Shown here in pieces: positions 15,464 through 24,210 of a stretch of DNA of 64,000 nt. The notes beneath the pieces are model-generated. The model was not told the origin of the DNA. It saw only the letters and a list, made by a program, of their open reading frames with translations, and made no database searches. The position numbers were made by a program, and so were the translations under genes. This DNA comes from Gammaproteobacteria bacterium (GTDB lineage Bacteria > Pseudomonadota > Gammaproteobacteria > Enterobacterales > Alteromonadaceae): assembly GCA_018826295.1 (NCBI GenBank), contig JAHJZX010000012.1, positions 175,738 to 239,737 of the forward strand. The letters run 5' to 3'. Positions within the stretch are counted from its first letter, which is position 1, and every line of letters begins with the position of its first letter.

Positions 15464-17779
15464 ATGTTAGCTCTGTTGATACTGCTTGTTGTATTGGCGC
15501 TGATTTTCGGTGTGGCCGATATCCGCCGCAACTTAATCACTAAGCCGGTTTTTACGGTATTTAAGAAAATTTTGCCGCCATTGTCTGACACTGAGCGCGA
15601 AGCCATGGAAGCCGGCGACGTCTGGTGGGACGGTGAGCTGTTTAAAGGCAAGCCAGACTGGCAAAAACTGCATAGTTTCCCGAAAGCAGAATTAAATGCC
15701 GAAGAACAGGCTTTTATGGACAACCAGGTAGAAACGCTGCTGAAAATGCTTGATGACTACAAAATAGTACAAGAGCAGCGCGATTTACCGAACGAAGTTT
15801 GGGATTTTGTAAAGCGTGAAGGTTTCTTTGCGATGATTATCCCTAAAGCTTATGGCGGTCGCGAATTTTCTGCCATTGCCAACTCAACCATAGTGTCACG
15901 CATAGCTACCCGCAGCTTAACCGCGGCAGTGACCATAATGGTGCCTAACTCATTAGGCCCGGGTGAGTTGTTAATGCACTACGGCACTCAGGAGCAAAAA
16001 GATTTTTGGCTGCCAAGCCTGGCGAACGGCACCGAGGTACCTTGTTTTGCCCTGACCGGACCTGAAGCGGGTTCTGATGCCGGTGGCATTCCTGACACGG
16101 GTGTGGTGTGTAAAGGCGAACATGACGGCAAAGAAGTGCTGGGGATCCGGCTGAACTGGGACAAGCGTTATATTACGCTGGCGCCGGTAGCGACTGTGCT
16201 GGGCCTGGCGTTTAAATTGTACGATCCTGAGCAACTGCTTGGCGATAAGGAAGAGCTGGGTATTACCTGTGCGCTCATTCCAACCAACCATAAAGGTGTT
16301 CAGATTGGTGATCGGCATTTCCCCATGAATATGGCATTCATGAACGGTACCACCTACGGTAAAGATGTCTTTATTCCGCTGGACTGGATAATCGGCGGGC
16401 CGGATTACGCCGGTCGTGGCTGGCGCATGTTGGTTGAGTGCTTGTCAGCAGGGCGGGGGATCAGTTTACCGGCACTGGCGACGGCAACCGGCCACTTAGC
16501 TGCCCGGATGACAGGCGCTTATGGCTACGTGCGTCAGCAGTTTGGTATGTCTATCGGTAAGTTTGAAGGGGTACAGGAGTCTTTGGCGCGGATTGGCGGT
16601 TTAACTTACAGCCTGGAAGCCATGCGTGTAATGACCGCCGGTGCCATTGATATGAACTTAAGCCCAAGTGTTGTAACGGCAATTGCCAAGTACCATATGA
16701 CAGAAATGTCGCGTACCCTGATGAACGATGCCTTTGATATTCATGCTGGTCGTGCCATTCAGGTGGGGCCGAAAAACTATCTGGCGCATGGTTATATGGG
16801 GATCCCTATATCTATTACCGTAGAAGGGGCAAATATATTAACCCGTAACCTGATGATTTTTGGTCAGGGCGCAACCCGTTGCCATCCGTATGTTCTGGCA
16901 GAGCTGGAAGCTGCAGCGAACCCGGATGCAGAGCAGGGCTTAAAGCAGTTTGACGGCTTATTGCTGAAACACATTGGTTTTGCTGTTGGTAATACCTTTG
17001 GCGCACTGTGGCAGGGTTTAACCGCCGGTGTGTTTAACAGTGCACCAGTGTCAGGTGAAACCGCCAGATATTACAAACAATTAAGCCGCATGAGCCGGGC
17101 ATTAGCTTTAAGTGCGGATTTTTCAATGCTGATTTTAGGTGGTGAGCTAAAACGCCGTGAAATGCTGTCAGCCCGTTTAGGTGATGCATTAAGCCAGTTA
17201 TATATCGCTTCAGCCGTGTTGAAGTTTTATGAAGACAATGGCCGCCAACAATGCGATCTGCCTTTTGTACATTACAGCTTGCAGCGCTCACTGTTTGAAA
17301 TTGGCCGCGCCTTTGATGGTTTCTTCGCTAATTTCCCAAACCGGGTAGTGGCACGGTTACTGAAAACGCTGGTATTCCCGTTTGGCATTGGTTACAAGTT
17401 GCCAAATGATGATGTGGCGATTCAAATTTGTGAGGCGCTGTCAAAACCCGGTGTAGTGCGTGACCGCTTAACCCACCTGTGTTTTATTGGTGAAGGCGAA
17501 AACGACCCTACCGGTTTAATGGAAAGCGCTTTTGTCGCTATGCATACTGCGCAGCCACTGATGAAAAAGATTTATCAGGCGCAACGCGACGGCAAACTGC
17601 CACGCAAGCTGCCATTATTGCAAACCATTGAGTTGGCAAAAAATGCCGCTGTAATAACGGCGTCAGAAGCAGAGCAACTGGTTAAGATGAATACCCTGCG
17701 CTTTAGTGCTATTAGCGTAGACAGCTTTGCGCCAGGCAGCTTAGAGGCAATGGCAGTAAAGCCTGCAGACGCGGCTTAA
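15464..17779 (+). CDS. fadE: Acyl-CoA dehydrogenase FadE
   Basis: About 771 residues, against 814 in E. coli FadE. The N-terminus has a hydrophobic anchor (about 2-20). The acyl-CoA dehydrogenase core (about 75-440) has the FAD-binding CFALTGPEAGSDAGG and later FDIHAGRAIQVGP. The long C-terminal FadE extension (DUF1974) follows. It oxidises acyl-CoA to enoyl-CoA in the first step of beta-oxidation. The start at ATG 15464 is preferred over GTG 15449 because GGAAGG lies directly before it. It is coupled to psrA and ends in a strong terminator. Confidence 0.95.
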   Translation: MLALLILLVVLALIFGVADIRRNLITKPVFTVFKKILPPLSDTEREAMEAGDVWWDGELFKGKPDWQKLHSFPKAELNAEEQAFMDNQVETLLKMLDDYKIVQEQRDLPNEVWDFVKREGFFAMIIPKAYGGREFSAIANSTIVSRIATRSLTAAVTIMVPNSLGPGELLMHYGTQEQKDFWLPSLANGTEVPCFALTGPEAGSDAGGIPDTGVVCKGEHDGKEVLGIRLNWDKRYITLAPVATVLGLAFKLYDPEQLLGDKEELGITCALIPTNHKGVQIGDRHFPMNMAFMNGTTYGKDVFIPLDWIIGGPDYAGRGWRMLVECLSAGRGISLPALATATGHLAARMTGAYGYVRQQFGMSIGKFEGVQESLARIGGLTYSLEAMRVMTAGAIDMNLSPSVVTAIAKYHMTEMSRTLMNDAFDIHAGRAIQVGPKNYLAHGYMGIPISITVEGANILTRNLMIFGQGATRCHPYVLAELEAAANPDAEQGLKQFDGLLLKHIGFAVGNTFGALWQGLTAGVFNSAPVSGETARYYKQLSRMSRALALSADFSMLILGGELKRREMLSARLGDALSQLYIASAVLKFYEDNGRQQCDLPFVHYSLQRSLFEIGRAFDGFFANFPNRVVARLLKTLVFPFGIGYKLPNDDVAIQICEALSKPGVVRDRLTHLCFIGEGENDPTGLMESAFVAMHTAQPLMKKIYQAQRDGKLPRKLPLLQTIELAKNAAVITASEAEQLVKMNTLRFSAISVDSFAPGSLEAMAVKPADAA

Positions 17780-17795
17780 ACATCTTGCTACACTG

Positions 17796-17835
17796 AAAAA
17801 CGCCGCTAAGCATCAGGTTTAGCGGCGTTTTTTTT
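17796..17835 (+). terminator. Terminator after fadE
   Basis: A-rich stem AACGCCGCTAA (ending 17809) pairs with TTAGCGGCGTT (from 17819) and is followed by a long T-run to 17835. Confidence 0.95.
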
Positions 17836-17849
17836 ATTGCGGAGAACTT

Positions 17850-18344
17850 ATGTCTGATCAAATACAGCTGCGCCTGGCAACCGAGCGGGACTTAACCACC
17901 ATCTTAAATTTTATTAATGGCCTGGCAGAATATGAAAAACTCGCCGACCAGGTTGTTGCAACAGAAGAAAAATTGCGCGCCAGTTTATTCGGGGCCAAAC
18001 CTTATGCCGAAGTCGTTATTGCTGAATATCAGCAGCAGGCCGCCGGTTTTGCCTTGTTTTTTCATAATTACTCAACGTTTTTAGCCAAGCCCGGCATTTA
18101 TCTGGAAGATTTATTTGTTTTACCACAGTACCGTGGTAAAGGTATTGGTAAGGTGTTACTCAGTTATCTGGCAAAGCTGGCCGTTGAACGTGATTGTGGC
18201 CGGTTAGAATGGTCGGTACTGGACTGGAATCAAAGCGCGATAGATTTTTATCAGGCGCAGGGCGCTACGATGTTACACGACTGGCGTATCAATCGGGTTA
18301 GTGGTGACAATTTGCAAAAGTTGGCACAACAATATTCCGCTTAA
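17850..18344 (+). CDS. GNAT N-acetyltransferase, diamine/thialysine type
   Basis: 164 residues with one GNAT fold. The acetyl-CoA loop is YRGKGIGKVLL near residue 97, preceded by the beta4 segment YLEDLFVLP. The arrangement with LEWSVLDWNQSAIDFYQAQGA matches the spermidine/thialysine N-acetyltransferase-like subfamily. The substrate is not certain and may be a diamine, thialysine or another small amine. GGAGA precedes the ATG. The gene stands between the fadE terminator and the exosortase-associated genes. About 120 bp with no clear terminator separate it from the next gene. Confidence 0.85.
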   Translation: MSDQIQLRLATERDLTTILNFINGLAEYEKLADQVVATEEKLRASLFGAKPYAEVVIAEYQQQAAGFALFFHNYSTFLAKPGIYLEDLFVLPQYRGKGIGKVLLSYLAKLAVERDCGRLEWSVLDWNQSAIDFYQAQGATMLHDWRINRVSGDNLQKLAQQYSA

Positions 18345-18466
18345 GCTAGAAAATATCAGTTTGACGGCTTTACCCAGGGCTAAAAATGCTGGCAGATGCA
18401 ACAACTAGGGCTAAGCTTAAAGCCTGAAACATGCGATTGATGGTTTTTTAATAAGACGGATTTTGA

Positions 18467-19261
18467 ATGATGCAATTAAAATCAGATGATAAGCAAGACG
18501 GCGCTGACAATACTCAGGATGCCGTAACAGAATCCGTTCATATTTCTGAGCACTTTTCTCATTTTTTGCAGCCGCAGTTGGCTGACACTGCGCAATTAAA
18601 GATGGAGGTGTACCGGTTACGCCATCAAATATATTGCGAAGAGTTGCACTTTGAAGAAACCAACGCGGACAAAATAGAAAAAGATACCTTTGATGACCGC
18701 GCGGTACATTGTGTTATCCGGCATTTACAGTCGCAACGCCTGGCCGGTACGGTGCGATTAATTACGTCTACCGCAGATGACGAACTGTTGCCGCTGGAAC
18801 AATATTGCTCTGCAGCTCTGGGTAATCCTGCATTAGCGCCATCCCGCTTCGAACGGCACGAAATCTGCGAAATTTCACGTTTAGCCGTGCCTTCAAGTTT
18901 TCGGAAAAGAGAAGTTGACCAATATGAAGGGGCGGCAACCGGTGTATTAAATGAAAAAACCTTTTCGTCACATGAATTTCGCTGTTTTCCTTATATCCCA
19001 ATCTGCCTGTACCTTTCTGCTGCGGCTATGTCATACCGAACACGCCGCTATCATGCTTTTGTCATGATGGAGCCATTGCTGGCACGCAGCATGTCTTTTG
19101 TTGGCATTAAGTTTAAGCAGGTCGGTGACACTATCGAGTTTCACGGTCAGCGCGCTGCGTATTATGTAGATTCCCGCGAATTAAAGCAGACGCTTAAACC
19201 CTTGTATCTGAATCTACTTAATATGGTTGAAAAAGAAATTTTTGGTGATAAGCAGTCCTGA
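18467..19261 (+). CDS. PEP-CTERM/exosortase-associated LuxI-like acyltransferase
   Basis: 264 residues. After a polar N-terminal stretch of about 35 residues comes a GNAT/LuxI-type fold with VYRLRHQIYCEELHFE, EKDTFDDRAVH and EICEISRLAVP. This is the pattern of the family known as exosortase-system-associated acyltransferase (TIGR03694). These enzymes resemble autoinducer and N-acyl amino acid synthases, so transfer of an acyl chain from ACP or CoA to an amine is likely. Product unknown. The ribosome site is weak. A ThiF-like gene follows after 66 bp and a PEP-CTERM protein gene after that. Confidence 0.88.
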   Translation: MMQLKSDDKQDGADNTQDAVTESVHISEHFSHFLQPQLADTAQLKMEVYRLRHQIYCEELHFEETNADKIEKDTFDDRAVHCVIRHLQSQRLAGTVRLITSTADDELLPLEQYCSAALGNPALAPSRFERHEICEISRLAVPSSFRKREVDQYEGAATGVLNEKTFSSHEFRCFPYIPICLYLSAAAMSYRTRRYHAFVMMEPLLARSMSFVGIKFKQVGDTIEFHGQRAAYYVDSRELKQTLKPLYLNLLNMVEKEIFGDKQS

Positions 19262-19327
19262 CAGCATTAACAACGGATTGCTTAACCAATTTACTTCTCT
19301 CGTCTACATGATAATCAGGGATAAGTC

Positions 19328-20179
19328 ATGTTTAACTATAATACGGCGTTTTCGCGCAATATCGGTTGGGTTACAGAAGCAGAGCAGCAAACACTTAAAA
19401 CCTGTTGTGTGGCGATTGCCGGCGCAGGCGGTGTCGGCTCAGAACATGTTGTAACATTAAGCCGGCTTGGTATCAGCCATTTTAAACTTGCTGATTTTGA
19501 TCAGTTTGAGCTGCACAACTTTAATCGCCAGGCTGGCGCCTTTATGTCAACCATCGGCCAGAATAAAATAACTGTGATGGAGCAGATTGCTAAAGATATC
19601 AATCCTGACAGCAAAATTGAGTTATTTGCGCAGGGCATTAATGCCGACAATATTGAGCAGTTTCTCGCAGGTGTTGATGTCTATGTCGATAGTTTAGATT
19701 TTTTTGCTTTGTCAGCCAGGAAACTGGTGTTTCAAAAATGCTATGAAAAAAATATTCCTGTCGTTACTGCTGCCCCTCTGGGGATGGGCTGTGCTTTTTT
19801 ATGTTTTATGCCCGGCAAAATGAGTTTTGAGCAATATTTTTGCTTTGAAGGCAAAACTGAGGCCGATCAGTTGGTGCAGTTTTTAATTGGTTTGTCTCCA
19901 GCCATGTTGCAAAGACAATATCTGGTTGACCCCAGCCGGGTCAGTTTTGCTGAAAAACGCGGCCCGTCAACACCTATGGCGGTTAAGCTTTGCGCCGGTA
20001 TTGCCGGTACTTACGTGGTGAAAATCTTACTGCAACGTGGCGACATCTTATGTGCGCCCTATGGCCTGCATTTTGATGCCTACCGCAATAAGTTGGTAAA
20101 AACCTGGCGGCCATTTGGTAACCGTGGCCTGATCCCAAGAATTATGTTCCGTATTGCGAAAAAACTGGTGAAAAGTTAG
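19328..20179 (+). CDS. ThiF/E1-like adenylyltransferase in the exosortase locus
   Basis: 283 residues. A Rossmann ATP-binding site is seen as GAGGVGSEH (about 32-40), with LADFDQFELHNFNRQ (about 54-68) as the second E1-type motif. The paired CxxC zinc ligands of ThiF or MoeB are absent. E1-like enzymes adenylate a carboxylate, usually the C-terminus of a ubiquitin-like carrier, but no carrier with a Gly-Gly end is near. AGGGA lies before the ATG. Its place between the acyltransferase and the PEP-CTERM gene suggests a shared pathway. Direct adenylation of an acyl amino acid product is one option; TcdA-like tRNA chemistry is less likely. Confidence 0.8.
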   Translation: MFNYNTAFSRNIGWVTEAEQQTLKTCCVAIAGAGGVGSEHVVTLSRLGISHFKLADFDQFELHNFNRQAGAFMSTIGQNKITVMEQIAKDINPDSKIELFAQGINADNIEQFLAGVDVYVDSLDFFALSARKLVFQKCYEKNIPVVTAAPLGMGCAFLCFMPGKMSFEQYFCFEGKTEADQLVQFLIGLSPAMLQRQYLVDPSRVSFAEKRGPSTPMAVKLCAGIAGTYVVKILLQRGDILCAPYGLHFDAYRNKLVKTWRPFGNRGLIPRIMFRIAKKLVKS

Positions 20180-20291
20180 GCGGTCCGCCGATTATTGAGC
20201 CTTTACTTTGGGTGTCAGCTTTTTTTGCAACTGGGTGATTTAATGAACAGGCTGATAGCTTAACTTTATGATAATAAATGAATTTTAAAAT

Positions 20292-20307
20292 TGGTACGCT
20301 CTTTGCT
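20292..20307 (+). promoter_or_regulatory. Sigma-54 (RpoN) promoter of the PEP-CTERM gene
   Basis: TGGTACG-CTCT-TTGCT fits the -24/-12 consensus TGGCACG-N4-TTGCW with one mismatch. GG (20293-20294) and GC (20305-20306) are separated by exactly 10 bases. It is 47 bp upstream of the ATG. PEP-CTERM genes in XrtA organisms are known to depend on RpoN with PrsK/PrsR; neither regulator is in this window. Confidence 0.8.
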
Positions 20308-20354
20308 TTTATGTAATGGTTGTATATGACTACAGAGTTTAACAAGGAGTTACC

Positions 20355-21257
20355 ATGAAAAAGTATATATTAGCAGCAGCGATTCTTGGCACTGCTTCTG
20401 CGGCACAAGCGGGGCCAATTTCAATTACCAGCGACTACGGCTCAACAGCAGCGTTTCAGGCATTGGGCGCGAGTAATATCCCCGTTGAGTCGGTTTACAC
20501 CCATGGTTTGGCAGCCGGTGCTGTTACAGACGCTGATGATTTGATTTTTGATGGAGACATCAACAAAATATTAAATTTTAATGACGTTGGTCAAGGCTCT
20601 TTTGGTGAGTTGGTGCCTATTTTTGGTACTGACTCAACGGGCTATAATAACGATTGGCGCATTACTTTTGAATACGAGTTTTCCGGTACCGCTTTGCTGG
20701 TAGATGGTTTGCCTCCATTTGCTCCCGATGGTACAGTCGATGGCGATAACAACGGCCAGCTCGATTTTGGCGATGGTATTGTACCGACCTATACCGCCGG
20801 CATTATAAAAATGTTTTACCATGATATATCAAACCCTGGCAGTGCAAATGATGGCGAGCAGGTTTTAGAATTAACCTTAAATTATGCTCAGCTGATACCG
20901 TTTACACCTAACGTAATATTCTTTATGGAAGTAGATTACGGCTGGTATGGTGGCGGTAACGCCTTTATTGATAACTTTTTTAACGATGTAGAAACTGGCA
21001 AATCGTTTTATGAGTTAAGCCAATTAGCACCGCCACCGGTTATTTCATTCCGCCTGGATTTTAACTTAGACGATCCTACTCAACCTAACGCAATACCAGC
21101 GTGTGTAGATGCTGATTGTTTAACATTAACGCGGGAAAATGACTTTAATGCGACTGGTATCTTCGCGGTACCAGAGCCAGCCTCTTTAGCAGTATTGGGC
21201 CTGGGTTTATTAGGCTTAGGTTTTAGCTCACGTAAACGTGCTGCTAAAGCTGCTTAA
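20355..21257 (+). CDS. PEP-CTERM sorting domain protein
   Basis: 300 residues. A signal peptide (MKKYILAAAILGTASAAQA, residues 1-19) leads a secreted domain of unknown family, rich in Asp, Asn and Gly. The tail has VPEPASLAVLG, a short hydrophobic stretch, and then RKR. This is a full PEP-CTERM signal (about 272-300). XrtA is expected to cut the tail and pass the protein to the outer surface or matrix. AAGGAG precedes the ATG. Expression is likely from the sigma-54 site upstream. It is the only PEP-CTERM substrate gene seen in the window. Confidence 0.93.
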   Translation: MKKYILAAAILGTASAAQAGPISITSDYGSTAAFQALGASNIPVESVYTHGLAAGAVTDADDLIFDGDINKILNFNDVGQGSFGELVPIFGTDSTGYNNDWRITFEYEFSGTALLVDGLPPFAPDGTVDGDNNGQLDFGDGIVPTYTAGIIKMFYHDISNPGSANDGEQVLELTLNYAQLIPFTPNVIFFMEVDYGWYGGGNAFIDNFFNDVETGKSFYELSQLAPPPVISFRLDFNLDDPTQPNAIPACVDADCLTLTRENDFNATGIFAVPEPASLAVLGLGLLGLGFSSRKRAAKAA

Positions 21258-21270
21258 GCTTGATGCTGTG

Positions 21271-21322
21271 TTTTACCAATTGGTAAAACAATAAAAAAAA
21301 AGCCGGATATTCCGGCTTTTTT
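21271..21322. terminator. Tandem palindrome and terminator after the PEP-CTERM gene
   Basis: An 18-base perfect palindrome TTTTACCAATTGGTAAAA (21271-21288) is followed by an A-run, stem AGCCGGA (21301-21307)/TCCGGCT (21311-21317) and a T-run. The second hairpin has A and T flanks on both sides and can work in both directions. Confidence 0.9.
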
Positions 21323-21354
21323 ATGTCTGCAATTCAGTACATGGTGTTGAAATA

Positions 21355-21390
21355 ATTAAAAAAACTAAGCGGATCACACAGTATCCGCTT
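21355..21390 (-). terminator. Terminator of the prsT operon
   Basis: AAGCGGAT (21367-21374) pairs with ATCCGCTT (21383-21390). On the minus strand the stem is followed by AG and seven T. It lies 22 bp after the prsT stop codon. Confidence 0.85.
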
Positions 21391-21411
21391 GCAGTGATTT
21401 ACAGCTTAACC

Positions 21412-24171
21412 TTAATTGCTTGCTCGTTGCTGTAGCGCTTCAACTTTACGTTTTACCTCTCTATCTGCACTGTTTACAGTATCAAGAATAACTCTGGCTT
21501 CATCGCTACGCTTGGCTGTTAATAAGGCTTCTGCATAGATCAGTTTAATGTCGGTACTGTCTGGTTTAAGTTTGTAGGCTTTTTCCAGTTGTATTAACGC
21601 TTCTGCGGTTTTGTTTGTCCGCAACAGCGCCGCGCCGTAAGTGTCAAGCACATCAGGGTTATCTGGTGCCAGAGCAATAGCCTTTTCGGCGTAGGTAATG
21701 GCTTCAGCGTAATTTTTGTTTTGCAGCAGCAACCAGGCATAGTTATTCAACAGTATAAAATTCTCTGCATAGGTGTTTAACAATGTGCTGTAAATTTGCT
21801 GCGATTTTTGCGGATCTGATGACACCAGCATATTGGCATAGTAGGACATCAGCATTTCCGTCGGCTCGGTTTTAGCGATATGTTGCTCTATAAATTCAAT
21901 ACCTTTACGTAGCGAATATTCTTTAGCATATAAATCAGCAATGAGTGTAGCGGTGGAATTTACTGGCTCCTTATCATAGCTGCCAAGCAAAGCCTCCAGT
22001 GCCGGTGCTGGTTTTTCTAATAGCAATAACAAACGACCTTTAAGCGCCAAAGTCAGGGCAGTGTCAGAGACGCTGGCTGGCAGGCTATTGATCTCGGCTA
22101 ATGCTGCGTCATATTGCTTTAGCATTTCCAGTGCGGCAGCTGTCAGTAGTGTTAGCTGAACATGGCCGGCGTGATTATTCTTCAACAGGTTTAAAGTGCG
22201 TAACGCGTCCTGCGGAAGTTGTTGCCGCAGCAGTAAATTGGCATAGGTTAACCCTGGCTGGGCAATATTGGGTTGCTGTTCAAACCAGCTCTGGCTAATA
22301 CGCAGCGCATCTTTAGGTTTATTTTGTTTTAGTGCTAAATCAATCAGCATAACCCAATGCGAAGCCTGCCTGTCACTTAATATTGGAGGCTGCTGCTCTA
22401 ACAACTTACTGGCTTCAGTAAACTGAGATTCAGTTAATAACATTCTGGCCAGTGTAAGCCGCAACACATAATTGCCGGGATTGGCCTGCGCAGCCTTTTT
22501 TGTTGAGTCCAGCACTGCTGCTGTGTTGTTATCTTCTTTTGCCAGCATATAGGCCAGACGTATAGCAGGGATATAGTCGGGGGCTTTTTGCAAGATGGTG
22601 CCGGTAAGTTTGGCAGCCAATTGCTTATTGTTTTGCTGTTCAGCAATCGCAGCCTGCAGCATCAATGTCAGTGGGTTGTCGGCTTCAGCTTCAGTGGCTT
22701 TATTTAACCATTGCTCGGCATCCGCAATATTTTTTTGCAGTAAACTGCTATAGGCTTTAACGTTATAGCCTAAATTAGCCGTTTCCGGTTTAGCAAGCCA
22801 GGTGTCGGCAAGTTGTTCTGCCTGGTCAAACTGATTGTTTTTCAGGTAACTGGCAACCAGCACCAATCTGGTTTGATGCATGTCAGGCGCAAGCAATAGC
22901 GCTTGCTCCAGGTCACGGATAGCGGCTAATTCTTCGCCCGGGATCGACATTTTAAGTTGTCCCACTGCACTTAGGCTTTGTGCGGCATCTGACATGCTGC
23001 TTTCGTACTTGGCAATCAGTTCGCGTGCAGCAGCATTGTTACCTTGTTTCACTAAATTAAGTGCGGTGCCCGCTACCAGACGAATATCTTCGTCACTCAT
23101 TTGCATGTCTAACAGTTCTTGCTGTGCACTGTCGGTTTTGTTTTCCTTAAGCTGCAAGGCAATGTATATGCGCTGCAGTTGAGGAAAGCCATGCAGATGT
23201 TGCTCAATACTTGTTAAATGATGCAGTGCCTGACTTTCTAAACCTAATTTGATCGAGGTAACGGCAGCCAGAATTCTGGCCTGTGTAGTTCTATAGCCTT
23301 TATTCAGGGCTTTTTCTACATATTCTTTAGCCGCGGTGTAATCTTCTTCATGCATTGCCGTAACTGCAGCAAGGTAGTTTGCCAACGGTTGATCAGGAGA
23401 GGCTGCGAAGATGGTTTTTAACTGGCTTTTAGCTTCATTGTATTTTTCCAGTTTAACCGCAAGTTGTGCAGCTTGTAGCCGGGCTTTGAATTGTCTGGGT
23501 TGCAACTTAATATAGTTGTTTAGCTCGGTATAGGCTTTTTCGTCTTCGGTCAGGGCTATTAACAAATTAGCTTTGAGATAAAGCGCTTCCTGCTGATGCG
23601 GGTAGTCCTGCGTGACCGATTCTAACAGGTCTAGAGCATCCTGGTACTTACTCTGAGGGATCAGCAAGTTCGCCTGCGCATAGGCGGCAACGCCGGCTTT
23701 TTCGCTATCTGCGACGCTTGAAAACAGGTTTAAGGCATCGTCGACTGAGCCAAGCTCCAGCTCCGCCATAGCTTTGTACAGCGTGACATAATCTGCTATC
23801 TCTGACGGTATGGCGGGGGTGTCGGCAAACAGTGCCAAAACACCGGCATAGTCGGTAGTCAGATAAGTCGCTCGTATCAGCGGTAAACCGACATCAGTCA
23901 AGGCTTTGCCGCCGGCAAGGGCGCGTTGCAGCTCTTTTTCAGCAGAATGTGCATCACCAATTTGTAAATACAAAGTGCCCAGAGTAAAGCGATATTCAGT
24001 ATTTTCCGGGGTTTGCTGAATTGCTGACTTTAACTCGATAACGGCAGCATCATACTGCTGCTGATTAATATAATTTAGTGCGTCAGTATAATGTTCTGCG
24101 GCATCTTTAGTGCCGCAGCCAGAAAGTAAAGCCAGTGACAAAGCACTGGCTAAAAGGGTTTTTTTGTTCAT
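21412..24171 (-). CDS. prsT: PEP-CTERM system TPR-repeat lipoprotein PrsT
   Basis: 919 residues. A lipoprotein signal ends in LLSGC with Cys19. The rest is almost entirely tetratricopeptide repeats, for example YTDALNYINQQQYDAAVIEL at the start and YAEAITYAEKAIALAPDNPD near the end. This is the length and layout of the PEP-CTERM TPR lipoprotein family (TIGR02917). It is expected to face the periplasm and act as a scaffold in export or assembly of polysaccharide or PEP-CTERM proteins. AGGGAG precedes the ATG. It is third after the ACP and wecC genes and ends at its own terminator. Confidence 0.93.
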   Translation of the reverse strand: MNKKTLLASALSLALLSGCGTKDAAEHYTDALNYINQQQYDAAVIELKSAIQQTPENTEYRFTLGTLYLQIGDAHSAEKELQRALAGGKALTDVGLPLIRATYLTTDYAGVLALFADTPAIPSEIADYVTLYKAMAELELGSVDDALNLFSSVADSEKAGVAAYAQANLLIPQSKYQDALDLLESVTQDYPHQQEALYLKANLLIALTEDEKAYTELNNYIKLQPRQFKARLQAAQLAVKLEKYNEAKSQLKTIFAASPDQPLANYLAAVTAMHEEDYTAAKEYVEKALNKGYRTTQARILAAVTSIKLGLESQALHHLTSIEQHLHGFPQLQRIYIALQLKENKTDSAQQELLDMQMSDEDIRLVAGTALNLVKQGNNAAARELIAKYESSMSDAAQSLSAVGQLKMSIPGEELAAIRDLEQALLLAPDMHQTRLVLVASYLKNNQFDQAEQLADTWLAKPETANLGYNVKAYSSLLQKNIADAEQWLNKATEAEADNPLTLMLQAAIAEQQNNKQLAAKLTGTILQKAPDYIPAIRLAYMLAKEDNNTAAVLDSTKKAAQANPGNYVLRLTLARMLLTESQFTEASKLLEQQPPILSDRQASHWVMLIDLALKQNKPKDALRISQSWFEQQPNIAQPGLTYANLLLRQQLPQDALRTLNLLKNNHAGHVQLTLLTAAALEMLKQYDAALAEINSLPASVSDTALTLALKGRLLLLLEKPAPALEALLGSYDKEPVNSTATLIADLYAKEYSLRKGIEFIEQHIAKTEPTEMLMSYYANMLVSSDPQKSQQIYSTLLNTYAENFILLNNYAWLLLQNKNYAEAITYAEKAIALAPDNPDVLDTYGAALLRTNKTAEALIQLEKAYKLKPDSTDIKLIYAEALLTAKRSDEARVILDTVNSADREVKRKVEALQQRASN

Positions 24172-24210
24172 GTTATACGCTCCCTGTAATGGAAATATAA
24201 GCTTGGTTTC

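Noticed and set aside
18386..18427. 13-codon ORF before the LuxI-like acyltransferase
   Set aside because: It has AGGG upstream but is very short, with no repeat of a codon type or hairpin that would support a leader peptide.
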